This document shows positions 1 through 5,791 of a stretch of 5,791 nt of DNA, piece by piece. This stretch comes from Candidatus Gastranaerophilales bacterium. GTDB taxonomy: Bacteria > Cyanobacteriota > Vampirovibrionia > Gastranaerophilales > Gastranaerophilaceae. Under the pieces are notes generated by a model. The model was not told the origin of the DNA and searched no databases. It was given only the letters and a program-made list of their open reading frames with translations. The position numbers and the translations under genes were made by a program. Position 1 is the first letter of the stretch. Each line of letters starts with the position of its first letter. The stretch spans positions 1 through 5,791 of the forward strand of contig CANRHJ010000118.1 in NCBI GenBank assembly GCA_947630355.1. Direction: 5' to 3'.

Positions 1-27
1 GCGTCGAAGTGCGGCACCAGATTAGAT

Positions 28-79
28 AAAAACAGTTTATACGGAACACAACCTGTATAGGTTGCGTTCTTGTTTTTTT
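28..79. terminator. Probable bidirectional intrinsic terminator downstream of cysS
   Basis: An 11-position stem (44-54 with 59-69) closes a four-base GTAT loop. An outer A/T stem, AAAAACA at 28-34 with TGTTTTT at 71-77, brackets it. On the + strand the stem is followed at once by TTG and seven T's, the form of an intrinsic terminator, but it carries an A.C mismatch (48/65). In the minus-strand RNA that position becomes a G.U wobble, so the inner stem pairs fully, and a TGTTTTT tract follows about ten bases later. The cysS stop codon lies about 55 bases before the hairpin in the direction of cysS transcription. I infer that it ends cysS, and perhaps also a converging gene to the left of the window. 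Confidence 0.6.
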
Positions 80-132
80 GCTCCCAACTGTTTTCTTATT
101 ACTTTAGACTTCTATTTATATTAAAAGTTCCT

Positions 133-1572
133 TTATTTTTCTTCCCAGTCGGTTTTCTCTTTTGTATCTTTTAATATTATATTTACTCTCTCAAGTAAAT
201 TCCTTATTTTGTCCGCAATATCCCAATTCTTTGAAATGCGCGCTTTATTCCTGTACTCAATTATTTTTTCCATTAATCGGTATCCCGATAATACTTTGTC
301 CTCTTCTGTTAAAAAATCCATTTCGTTTTTTATTTCGTCAAGTCTTTTCTGCAATTCTTCTTCAGTTATTGTCTCTTTCTCAGGACGAAAACCCAGTACA
401 TCCGTTAATTTAATAAGTATTGAACCGTACTTGTTTATGGCTTCTTTATCTTTGTCCTCCAATGATTTATTTGTTTTGGTTACAACATCAAATATTACCG
501 CCAATGCTTTAGATGTATTTAAATCATCGTCCATTGAGTCCTTGAATAATTTTACCTCCTCGTATTCGTGAATATTCTCCGTAATATCACTGCTTATGTT
601 CTTTTTTACCTCATTTATGGCAGTTTGAATGCGTCTCCAACCCGATTTTGCTCCGTCTAAAGCTTCACCGCTAAATTCAACAGGCATTCTGTAATGATTT
701 GTTAATATAAATAAACGTATTGTATTTGCATCATATCCGCTTAATATATCATCTATCGTTACAAAGTTCTTTAATGATTTTGACATCTTTTCTTTGTTTA
801 TGGTTACAAATCCGTTATGCAGCCAGTAATTCACAAATTTACATCCGTTTGCACATTCTGATTGGGCTATCTCGTTTTCGTGATGCGGAAATATTAAATC
901 AGCTCCGCCGGCATGAATATCTATTTGTTTCCCGAGATGTTTCCTTGACATCGCACTGCACTCTATATGCCAGCCCGGTCTGCCTTTACCCCAAGGTGAC
1001 GGATAACCGTACTCTTCATCCTTCTTCCAAAGAGCAAAGTCAAGTACATCCTCTTTTTTATCAGAAGTCTCCACTCTCGCACCGGCAATCAAATCTTCTA
1101 TCGGCTGTTTGCTTAATTTACCGTATTCCTTGTATCTCTTTACTCTGAAATATACGTCTCCATCCGACTCGTATGCATAATCTCCTTTTATTAAATCTTT
1201 TATTATAGATATCATCTCACCTATTGTTTTTGTCGCAAAAGGTTCTATATCTGGTTTCATTACATTCAATCGCTTCATTGATTCGGAAAATATATTATAA
1301 TATCTCAGCGCTATATCTTCCGTTGTTTTGTTCTCTTCTCTTGATTTTTTTATTATCTTATCATCCACATCCGTTATGTTACGGCAATATTTGACTTTAT
1401 ATCCGCTGAATTTTAAATACCTGTATAATACATCCCATGTTATATAACATCTTGCGTGCCCTAAATGAGGATAATCATATACCGTAGGTCCGCATACGTA
1501 CATCGTCACTTCATCTTCTCTTATCGGCTTAAACTCTTCAACTTTATTTGTAAGTGTATTGAATAATTTCAT
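133..1572 (-). CDS. cysS: Cysteinyl-tRNA synthetase (CysRS, class Ia)
   Basis: The product charges tRNA-Cys with L-cysteine using ATP in the cytoplasm, and is essential for translation. The 479 residues are full length for the bacterial family (E. coli has 461). The N-terminal Rossmann catalytic domain shows MYVCGPTVYD (24-33) and the HIGH-type signature HLGH (36-39), then NITDVDDKII (65-74). The zinc ligands that bind substrate thiol in E. coli CysRS have counterparts at Cys27, Cys205 (in WHIECSAMS), His230 and Glu234 (in HHENE). The second ATP signature KMSKS is at 262-266. The DALR/anticodon-binding part follows, with MDDDLNTSKAL (347-357) and a tail RISKNWDIADKIRNLL (445-460) ending near KTDWEE. 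ATG at 1570-1572 is chosen because MKLFNTLT is the family start and AAAAGGA lies eight bases upstream. It ends in TAA at 133-135. No key residue is missing. Identity is secure. Confidence 0.98.
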   Translation of the reverse strand: MKLFNTLTNKVEEFKPIREDEVTMYVCGPTVYDYPHLGHARCYITWDVLYRYLKFSGYKVKYCRNITDVDDKIIKKSREENKTTEDIALRYYNIFSESMKRLNVMKPDIEPFATKTIGEMISIIKDLIKGDYAYESDGDVYFRVKRYKEYGKLSKQPIEDLIAGARVETSDKKEDVLDFALWKKDEEYGYPSPWGKGRPGWHIECSAMSRKHLGKQIDIHAGGADLIFPHHENEIAQSECANGCKFVNYWLHNGFVTINKEKMSKSLKNFVTIDDILSGYDANTIRLFILTNHYRMPVEFSGEALDGAKSGWRRIQTAINEVKKNISSDITENIHEYEEVKLFKDSMDDDLNTSKALAVIFDVVTKTNKSLEDKDKEAINKYGSILIKLTDVLGFRPEKETITEEELQKRLDEIKNEMDFLTEEDKVLSGYRLMEKIIEYRNKARISKNWDIADKIRNLLERVNIILKDTKEKTDWEEK

Positions 1573-1580
1573 AATATAAA

Positions 1581-1587
1581 TCCTTTT
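1581..1587 (-). promoter_or_regulatory. Ribosome binding site of cysS
   Basis: Minus-strand AAAAGGA lies eight bases before the ATG at 1572. This is a good Shine-Dalgarno match and spacing, and it supports the chosen cysS start. Confidence 0.75.
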
Positions 1588-1602
1588 AATTTGTATTTTG
1601 CC

Positions 1603-1666
1603 GTTATGCTCTTGTTTTCAGGCGCAGCTATTTAGGCTAAACCGTTTTGCTTCGCTTTCGCATAAC
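1603..1666 (-). promoter_or_regulatory. Nested inverted repeat in the cysS leader
   Basis: In the minus-strand RNA, GTTATGC (1666-1660) can pair perfectly with GCATAAC (1609-1603). Inside it, GCGAAGC (1655-1649) pairs with GCTGCGC (1628-1622) apart from one A.G mismatch. At the tip lies the 11-base palindrome TTTAGCCTAAA (1641-1631). The three tiers would form one long imperfect hairpin ending about 30 bases before the cysS start codon. It does not cover the ribosome binding site and is not followed by a T-run, so it does not look like a plain terminator. The function is unknown; it could be a leader RNA element, a protein operator or an RNA stabiliser. No T-box signature is visible. Confidence 0.4.
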
Positions 1667-1695
1667 AATAAACCCGCATAATTTACACGTTATCT

Positions 1696-1724
1696 ATAAT
1701 ATTACTACAATTTTTTTTTATGAA
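1696..1724 (-). promoter_or_regulatory. Weak sigma-70-type promoter candidate for cysS
   Basis: On the minus strand, TTCATA (1724-1719; four of six matches to TTGACA) and TATTAT (1701-1696; five of six matches to TATAAT) are separated by exactly 17 bases, which include an A-tract. Transcription would start near 1690 and give a leader of about 115 bases containing the nested hairpin. In such AT-rich DNA chance matches are common, so this is tentative. Confidence 0.3.
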
Positions 1725-1731
1725 AAAGGAC

Positions 1732-4700
1732 TTATTCGGTTATTTTATATAAAATTAATGTATTATAATCTTCCGGTTTAATTGATATCGGAAGTTCTTT
1801 TCCGCTTTTATCCACACGCTTCAGACAATAATATTCTTTACCGTTAGCTTCCATTGTGTCTACAATGTATCTGCTTTCGTCATTTGTATTGACATTTTTA
1901 AACTCTGTTCCTTCTTGAAGTCCGTATTTTAATCCCTGTTTGGAATTTCCGTGCGGAGGATTAAATATTATACGATTATAAATACTGTTTGCATCGGTTG
2001 ATGTTTTTATATTATTTATTATATTTTTCTGCTCATCGCTTAAGTTTCCGGACGGAAGTTGTCTTTCCATATTTTTATTATATTCGGTATTTGAGCCGGC
2101 TAAATCATGTAATGTAATAACTGCCGAACCTTCGTCATTATATCTCAATATAGCCTGTAAGTAATCATTTGATCTGATTTCTTCTTCGTTTTTAACAGCT
2201 ATAGGTAATGTTACGGAAGCTCCGTCATTTAATGCACTCAATTCTTTTATACTTCTCAGCTTCGCTATTTTATTGATTTCTTTATAAAAATCCTGAATAT
2301 ATCCGTAATTCTCATTATTTTCATCAAGCCAATTCCAGTGAATTATATTTCTGTTTTGTTGATGATAATTCTTAGCCTTTGTCTCAAAACCCGTATTACC
2401 TTCACGATCTCCGGCAAAATCCGTCGGACTGCCGGGCAGTGTTATCAATAATTTATACATTGATTTATATCTGTCCATCGCAGGAAGTAATATTTCTTTT
2501 AATACTTCACTTTCAGTCTTAGCTCTGTCTTTTATCTTTGTCCCGCAATATTCTGCTTCATTCAGTACAGTATTTATTGCCGTATCTATTGGACGAGTTC
2601 CGAACGCTTCGGCATCAAATTCCATTCCTTTATAATTTCCTGCCGCAAGATGACTTATTGCATTATTTATTCCTGATTTATCTTCTTCATCCAGATTTGT
2701 GTTTTTAAATGCCTCCTTTAAACGCATACCCATAGCTATTGCAGAAGGTTTTACTTCTTTGAAATCTATTTCCGATATTTCTTTTTGCAGACACTCTGCC
2801 GCTGCTTTTCTGTCTTTTTCTTTTGTAAAATCGGAATAATATAAACCCATATCTATACCTAAACAGTGCAATACTCTGGGTTTATCGTGATTACCTATAA
2901 ATGTATAAGAGTTTATTACTCCGTCATCAGGACTTTGATATAAAAATCCCGGATTGTCTTTTGTATTATGATTCCAGCCTAAATCCATCTTGTTGCGCAG
3001 TTCAAAATTCTTGGATTGCGCTGCTTTCCAATTATCATTCCCCGTTTTCTCGGGAGATTCAAATGAATTAGTTGAAAACATTTCGGGTAATAATGAGAAG
3101 AAATAATTATAATTTGCTACACATGTTATTCCTGTCTCATTTAGAAATTTACGTTCGGCATCTCCGGCGCTTACATATTTTTTGTGCTCAGCACCGGGAT
3201 TTATTCCGTATAAGTCTGCCAAATTTGTTATTTCCGCTGTCGTATATGCATGAGGATTTATCTTTAATACTTCTTTGTTATATCTTTTCCAAAAATCTAT
3301 TACATTATCCCAAGTATCTTCTATGTCGCATATACCTTCTCTTACACCGTCTATTGCCGCAATATCTTTTGCGGCATCAATTCTCCAACCGAGACCAGCC
3401 TCTGTTCTGTCTATTATCATTTCAGCCATCTTGAAATCAGTTGATGTTATTCCTTTGTATCTGTCTGTTATCCCTTTTGTTATTGACTGCTTCTCTTCCG
3501 ATGTTATATTCTTTGCACCGCGTTTTATTGCATTTATAAGCATCATCGCTTCTTTTTCTTCGCTGTGTACATTGTACGGTATGCCGATTGATTGCATTGT
3601 TATTGTATCTGGCCCGTTTTTGGAAACATCCGAAAAATCGAGATGCTCTCCTATTCCTATCTTTGCATCCGGTGATAACGATTTTATTATTATATATTTT
3701 GTTATATCAGGTACTGTTTCACTTAATACATATCGCCCGAACTCTGTTACATTACCTTCATTATCCGTTATCGGCTCTTCGGAATGTATTGATTTCACTA
3801 TTTCTTTTATTATCGGAACTATCGTATTTTTATATACTTCCTCAAAACCGGTGTATGTACTTTTGTATTTGTCAGGTAAATTCGGATTCCCTTCTTTATA
3901 TAGTTCATACCTTGAAACACCAAGCTCATCATCCGTATTCGCTTTCTTCGCCAAATATGGTGATGTCAATATCCCAAGCAGATTTGTTGCGGCGGGAATT
4001 GTTTCCAATGGCATTTCCATAGCCTGTTTTAATATATACTCGTCTGTTGTGTATTCTTCTTCGTCTTCATTTCCCAATTTATTAAATCTGTAATTGTCCG
4101 TAAGTACATTTTGGATTACTTCTTCATTTTGCAATACTTTCTCTTTTACTTCTTGCGGTAATTTCTTATCGTTAATTAAACCTGTCAAGGTCTTTCTGTA
4201 GCCTTCTTCTGTTTTCTTCGTATTTCTGAACAATTCAGCCACATAACTTAAAAGTGTATCGGCCGTTACTTTTGTCCAATATTTACCTGAGTTTATTGCA
4301 TAATCCCTTACTGCTAATGATGCCGCCAAACTGTCTTTTAAAGCTTCTTCCCTTTCTAATGAGCTTAATTTTGACATGTTTTCTTGATCATTTTTCTCTA
4401 TATAAAATCTTAATTTCGCTATATCTACATTCCCGTCCCATAATTCTATTCCGCCTGCGTTTGATTTATTTACAACTCTGAAATTAGTAAAATCCGCAGC
4501 ACGTTTTATATTATCCTGACGTGTTAAATCCACATGGTTATTGTTTGATTTAGCTATCTCTTCTATATTGTGTTCAAGTTCATACGGGTCTACCTCTATC
4601 GCAAACGGATATACGGCATCATCATGATGCGTTATTTCATATATATTCTCCGTATTCTTCTTGTCGTATGTCGTCAAATCAGATATTTTATCGGAAGTTT

Positions 4701-5775
4701 TCTGCTTTTCACTTGCTAATCTGTCATCGTAAAATTGAATATACGTCGGTTTTTCAGATTTGTATTTTTTATTTTCACCTTTATACTCTCCTTTTTCATC
4801 TATAAGGAAAGGTGCATTAATTATTTTCATTCTTGTATGCTTGCTTTTATCCGGAAGTATTCCCAGTGAAATTTTACTATTTGTTCTGAACATCTTGCTT
4901 GCATAGGATTTGTTCCCTTTTCGTAAAAGCTCTGACATATGTATTCCGCCTATGCCCTCGTTTACAAGTGCCGCATCCGATATCCAGTTTATTCCGTTTT
5001 TGAATAATTCCGTTTGTAAAATTTTAAAATCTTCTAATGTTCCGAAGTCTTTTGATATCTGATATGCATTTTCGGTCCAATATTTATGTGAAGAAATCTC
5101 ATCTTTTGTATAGGGAGTTCCTACTATCCTTTTTATTCCTTCTTCTTCCGACAGCTTGGGCAAACGCTCTATTATACCGTAAAAATTCCCGCCTAATTTA
5201 TTTGCGTGGCTTCTTACTGCTTTTGATATCTTCTTTTGCTCTTCCGTGTCTGTTTGGGTTAATGCTCTCGCACGCATAGCCGTATTTATATCCGTCCCGT
5301 CTTTGCGCCTTACTCCGGGATTATATCCGTCGGGCATTATTAACTGCATCGGCCCGTTCTTGTTTATTACCGCACGATTATTCAATACCAAATTATATTT
5401 ATTTGAATCTTCATTTTCTTTATCAAATATTCCTATTACACTTCCGTTATCAAATGCATAGCTTATTTGATTTGTCTTTTTATTGCGTAACTTAAATCTG
5501 TATGCAAATCCTTCTTCACTGTTAACATAATCACTTATATCTTTATCTAACGGCCCGTTATCCATACTATCAAAGCCTATATCCGCTTTCTCGCCTATTG
5601 AATAATTACCCTTGTCGTCTTTCCTTACGTTATATACCTCTAAAGTACATTCATACTTGTTTTTATCATACAAATAATAAAAACGATGAATATCATAGCC
5701 GCTGTTATCTGTTACTTTCTTATGGCCTGAAAATCCAACTTTATAAGCGTTTATACCATTATTTTGAATATTCAC
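1732..5775 (-). CDS. Giant GH13 (alpha-amylase family) glycoside hydrolase-like protein with a very large internal insertion
   Basis: A 1347-residue protein, probably cleaving or rearranging alpha-glucosidic bonds in glycogen, starch or maltodextrin; the exact reaction is not inferable. Residues 1-160 look like a beta-rich N-terminal domain of CBM48/GlgX type. The barrel begins near 190 with YGIIERLPKL, then KYWTENAYQISKDFGTLEDF (231-250). Region I is ISDAALVNEG (265-274; Asp267). Region II is GWRIDAAKD (796-804), with Arg798 and nucleophile Asp800. Region III is AYTTAEITN (843-851), with acid/base Glu848. Region IV is GNHDKPR (961-967; His963, Asp964). The beta-8 stretch is LPGSPTDFAGDREG (1113-1126), then a beta-sandwich-like C-terminus. 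Typical GH13 enzymes are 400-700 residues; about 530 residues separate regions I and II here. I see no signal peptide or membrane segment, suggesting a cytoplasmic location. The GTG start is supported by AAGGAG six bases upstream; TAA ends it at 1732-1734. The family is well supported and the specificity unknown. Confidence 0.85.
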   Translation of the reverse strand: MNIQNNGINAYKVGFSGHKKVTDNSGYDIHRFYYLYDKNKYECTLEVYNVRKDDKGNYSIGEKADIGFDSMDNGPLDKDISDYVNSEEGFAYRFKLRNKKTNQISYAFDNGSVIGIFDKENEDSNKYNLVLNNRAVINKNGPMQLIMPDGYNPGVRRKDGTDINTAMRARALTQTDTEEQKKISKAVRSHANKLGGNFYGIIERLPKLSEEEGIKRIVGTPYTKDEISSHKYWTENAYQISKDFGTLEDFKILQTELFKNGINWISDAALVNEGIGGIHMSELLRKGNKSYASKMFRTNSKISLGILPDKSKHTRMKIINAPFLIDEKGEYKGENKKYKSEKPTYIQFYDDRLASEKQKTSDKISDLTTYDKKNTENIYEITHHDDAVYPFAIEVDPYELEHNIEEIAKSNNNHVDLTRQDNIKRAADFTNFRVVNKSNAGGIELWDGNVDIAKLRFYIEKNDQENMSKLSSLEREEALKDSLAASLAVRDYAINSGKYWTKVTADTLLSYVAELFRNTKKTEEGYRKTLTGLINDKKLPQEVKEKVLQNEEVIQNVLTDNYRFNKLGNEDEEEYTTDEYILKQAMEMPLETIPAATNLLGILTSPYLAKKANTDDELGVSRYELYKEGNPNLPDKYKSTYTGFEEVYKNTIVPIIKEIVKSIHSEEPITDNEGNVTEFGRYVLSETVPDITKYIIIKSLSPDAKIGIGEHLDFSDVSKNGPDTITMQSIGIPYNVHSEEKEAMMLINAIKRGAKNITSEEKQSITKGITDRYKGITSTDFKMAEMIIDRTEAGLGWRIDAAKDIAAIDGVREGICDIEDTWDNVIDFWKRYNKEVLKINPHAYTTAEITNLADLYGINPGAEHKKYVSAGDAERKFLNETGITCVANYNYFFSLLPEMFSTNSFESPEKTGNDNWKAAQSKNFELRNKMDLGWNHNTKDNPGFLYQSPDDGVINSYTFIGNHDKPRVLHCLGIDMGLYYSDFTKEKDRKAAAECLQKEISEIDFKEVKPSAIAMGMRLKEAFKNTNLDEEDKSGINNAISHLAAGNYKGMEFDAEAFGTRPIDTAINTVLNEAEYCGTKIKDRAKTESEVLKEILLPAMDRYKSMYKLLITLPGSPTDFAGDREGNTGFETKAKNYHQQNRNIIHWNWLDENNENYGYIQDFYKEINKIAKLRSIKELSALNDGASVTLPIAVKNEEEIRSNDYLQAILRYNDEGSAVITLHDLAGSNTEYNKNMERQLPSGNLSDEQKNIINNIKTSTDANSIYNRIIFNPPHGNSKQGLKYGLQEGTEFKNVNTNDESRYIVDTMEANGKEYYCLKRVDKSGKELPISIKPEDYNTLILYKITE
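2197..2439 (-). other. GH13 beta-8 and end-of-barrel segment (residues 1113-1193)
   Basis: LPGSPTDFAGDREGNTG (1113-1129) corresponds to the GH13 stretch usually written as PGxPxxYxGDE near barrel strand 8. It is followed by NRNIIHWNWL (1141-1150) and by FYKEINKIAKLRS...LNDG (1163-1185), which matches the common GH13 run of a helix with LR and then a glycine before the C-terminal sandwich. This confirms that the barrel closes after the second insertion and that the gene is not truncated. Confidence 0.7.
3406..4953 (-). other. Large insertion between GH13 regions I and II (residues 275-790)
   Basis: In typical alpha-amylases about 90 residues lie between regions I and II, including domain B. 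Here roughly 515 residues intervene. The stretch is charged and soluble with no transmembrane run. Two sub-parts can be told apart by eye. Residues 275-515 are mixed, and include GIELWDGNVDIAKLRFY (442-458) and SGKYWTKVTADTLLSYVA (496-513), which feel like conserved GH13-family flanking elements. Residues 516-790 are mostly helix-like and rich in Lys, Glu and Asn. I recognise no separate named domain in the second part. Confidence 0.6.
5296..5775 (-). other. N-terminal beta-rich, CBM48-like domain (residues 1-160)
   Basis: Alternating hydrophobic strands such as RFYYLYD (31-37), CTLEVYNV (43-50), AYRFKLRN (91-98) and YNLVLNN (127-133) precede the barrel. The order Y/F-R-F-K-L, then Y-A-F-D, then a Pro-Asp-Gly turn resembles the N-terminal Ig-like domain of glycogen-debranching GH13 enzymes, which positions glucan at the active site. 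The similarity is seen by eye only. The first 20 residues are a separate polar leader ending in VGFSGHKK. Confidence 0.45.
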
Positions 5776-5781
5776 TTTTTA

Positions 5782-5787
5782 CTCCTT
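5782..5787 (-). promoter_or_regulatory. Ribosome binding site of the GH13 gene
   Basis: Minus-strand AAGGAG lies six bases before the GTG at 5775-5773. This near-perfect Shine-Dalgarno sequence decides the start: the codon is GTG rather than ATG, and no ATG lies between it and the window edge. The promoter is outside the window. Confidence 0.8.
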
Positions 5788-5791
5788 CGCA

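Noticed and set aside
1..19. The sequence ending in CACCA looked like a tRNA 3' end.
   Set aside because: The T-arm pattern (TTC-purine-A followed by a C-started stem strand) does not fit in front of it, and the remainder would lie outside the window.
1..60. Open + strand frame ending in TAG at 58-60, as the possible tail of a converging gene.
   Set aside because: Only 19 codons, running into the terminator stem and loop. The other two + frames stop earlier (22-24 and 27-29), which would suit a gene end before the hairpin equally well, so the frame cannot be decided.
1..95. Minus-strand open frame of at least 31 codons just after two TAA triplets (96-101).
   Set aside because: No ATG start and no ribosome binding site; the only in-frame GTG is five codons from the edge. 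It lies across the terminator hairpin and is probably chance or repeat-derived.
1695..1700. Perfect TATAAT on the + strand.
   Set aside because: No TTGACA-like element lies 16-18 bases upstream and no + strand gene follows. It is expected by chance in such AT-rich DNA.
1573..1731. T-box riboswitch or tRNA gene ahead of cysS.
   Set aside because: No T-box core (AGGGTGGNACCGCG-like) and no tRNA T-arm or cloverleaf can be found in the 159 bases.
1720..1752. Ten-codon + strand ORF starting ATGAAAAAGGAC.
   Set aside because: No ribosome binding site (it is preceded by a T-run) and it overlaps the 3' end of the GH13 gene on the other strand.
3275..4093. Long + strand open frame (272 codons) opposite the GH13 gene.
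   Set aside because: It is antisense to a well-supported coding region. Its translation is rich in Ser, Ile, Leu and Phe, as expected from reading AT-rich Lys/Glu/Asn codons backwards, and no family motif is visible.

Overview
The window is AT-rich (roughly one third G+C by eye). It carries two long genes, both read on the minus strand, with short gaps and no RNA gene, insertion sequence or CRISPR array that I can see. The first gene read (5775 to 1732) encodes a 1347-residue protein. Its motifs place it in glycoside hydrolase family 13 (alpha-amylase clan), but with an extraordinary enlargement inside the catalytic barrel. The second (1572 to 133) encodes a complete, canonical cysteinyl-tRNA synthetase (cysS).

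Likely source: an AT-rich gut-type bacterium. The low G+C, the very Lys/Asn-rich proteins and an N-terminus of the form MNIQ...FSGH fit what I recall of Candidatus Gastranaerophilales (Melainabacteria/Vampirovibrionia). This is an inference from style, not from a search, and other AT-rich lineages are possible.

Layout, left to right on the + strand. Bases 1-20 are a GC-rich patch that may be the edge of an intergenic repeat cut by the window. Bases 28-79 hold a strong hairpin with T/A tracts on both sides, best read as a bidirectional terminator ending cysS transcription. I see nothing further in 80-132. cysS fills 133-1572. Bases 1573-1731 hold a ribosome binding site, a nested inverted repeat that would fold in the cysS leader RNA, and a weak promoter candidate. 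The amylase-like gene fills 1732-5775 and starts at GTG behind a strong AAGGAG ribosome binding site at the window edge; its promoter lies outside.

Functionally the two genes are not obviously linked. cysS is housekeeping translation. The large protein probably acts on alpha-glucan and, lacking a visible signal peptide, may do so in the cytoplasm. They are co-oriented with a 159-base gap and no convincing terminator between them, so partial co-transcription is possible. The most interesting object is the large protein: the GH13 catalytic Asp, Glu and Asp are all present, but about 530 residues separate conserved regions I and II, and two normally conserved histidines are not seen.
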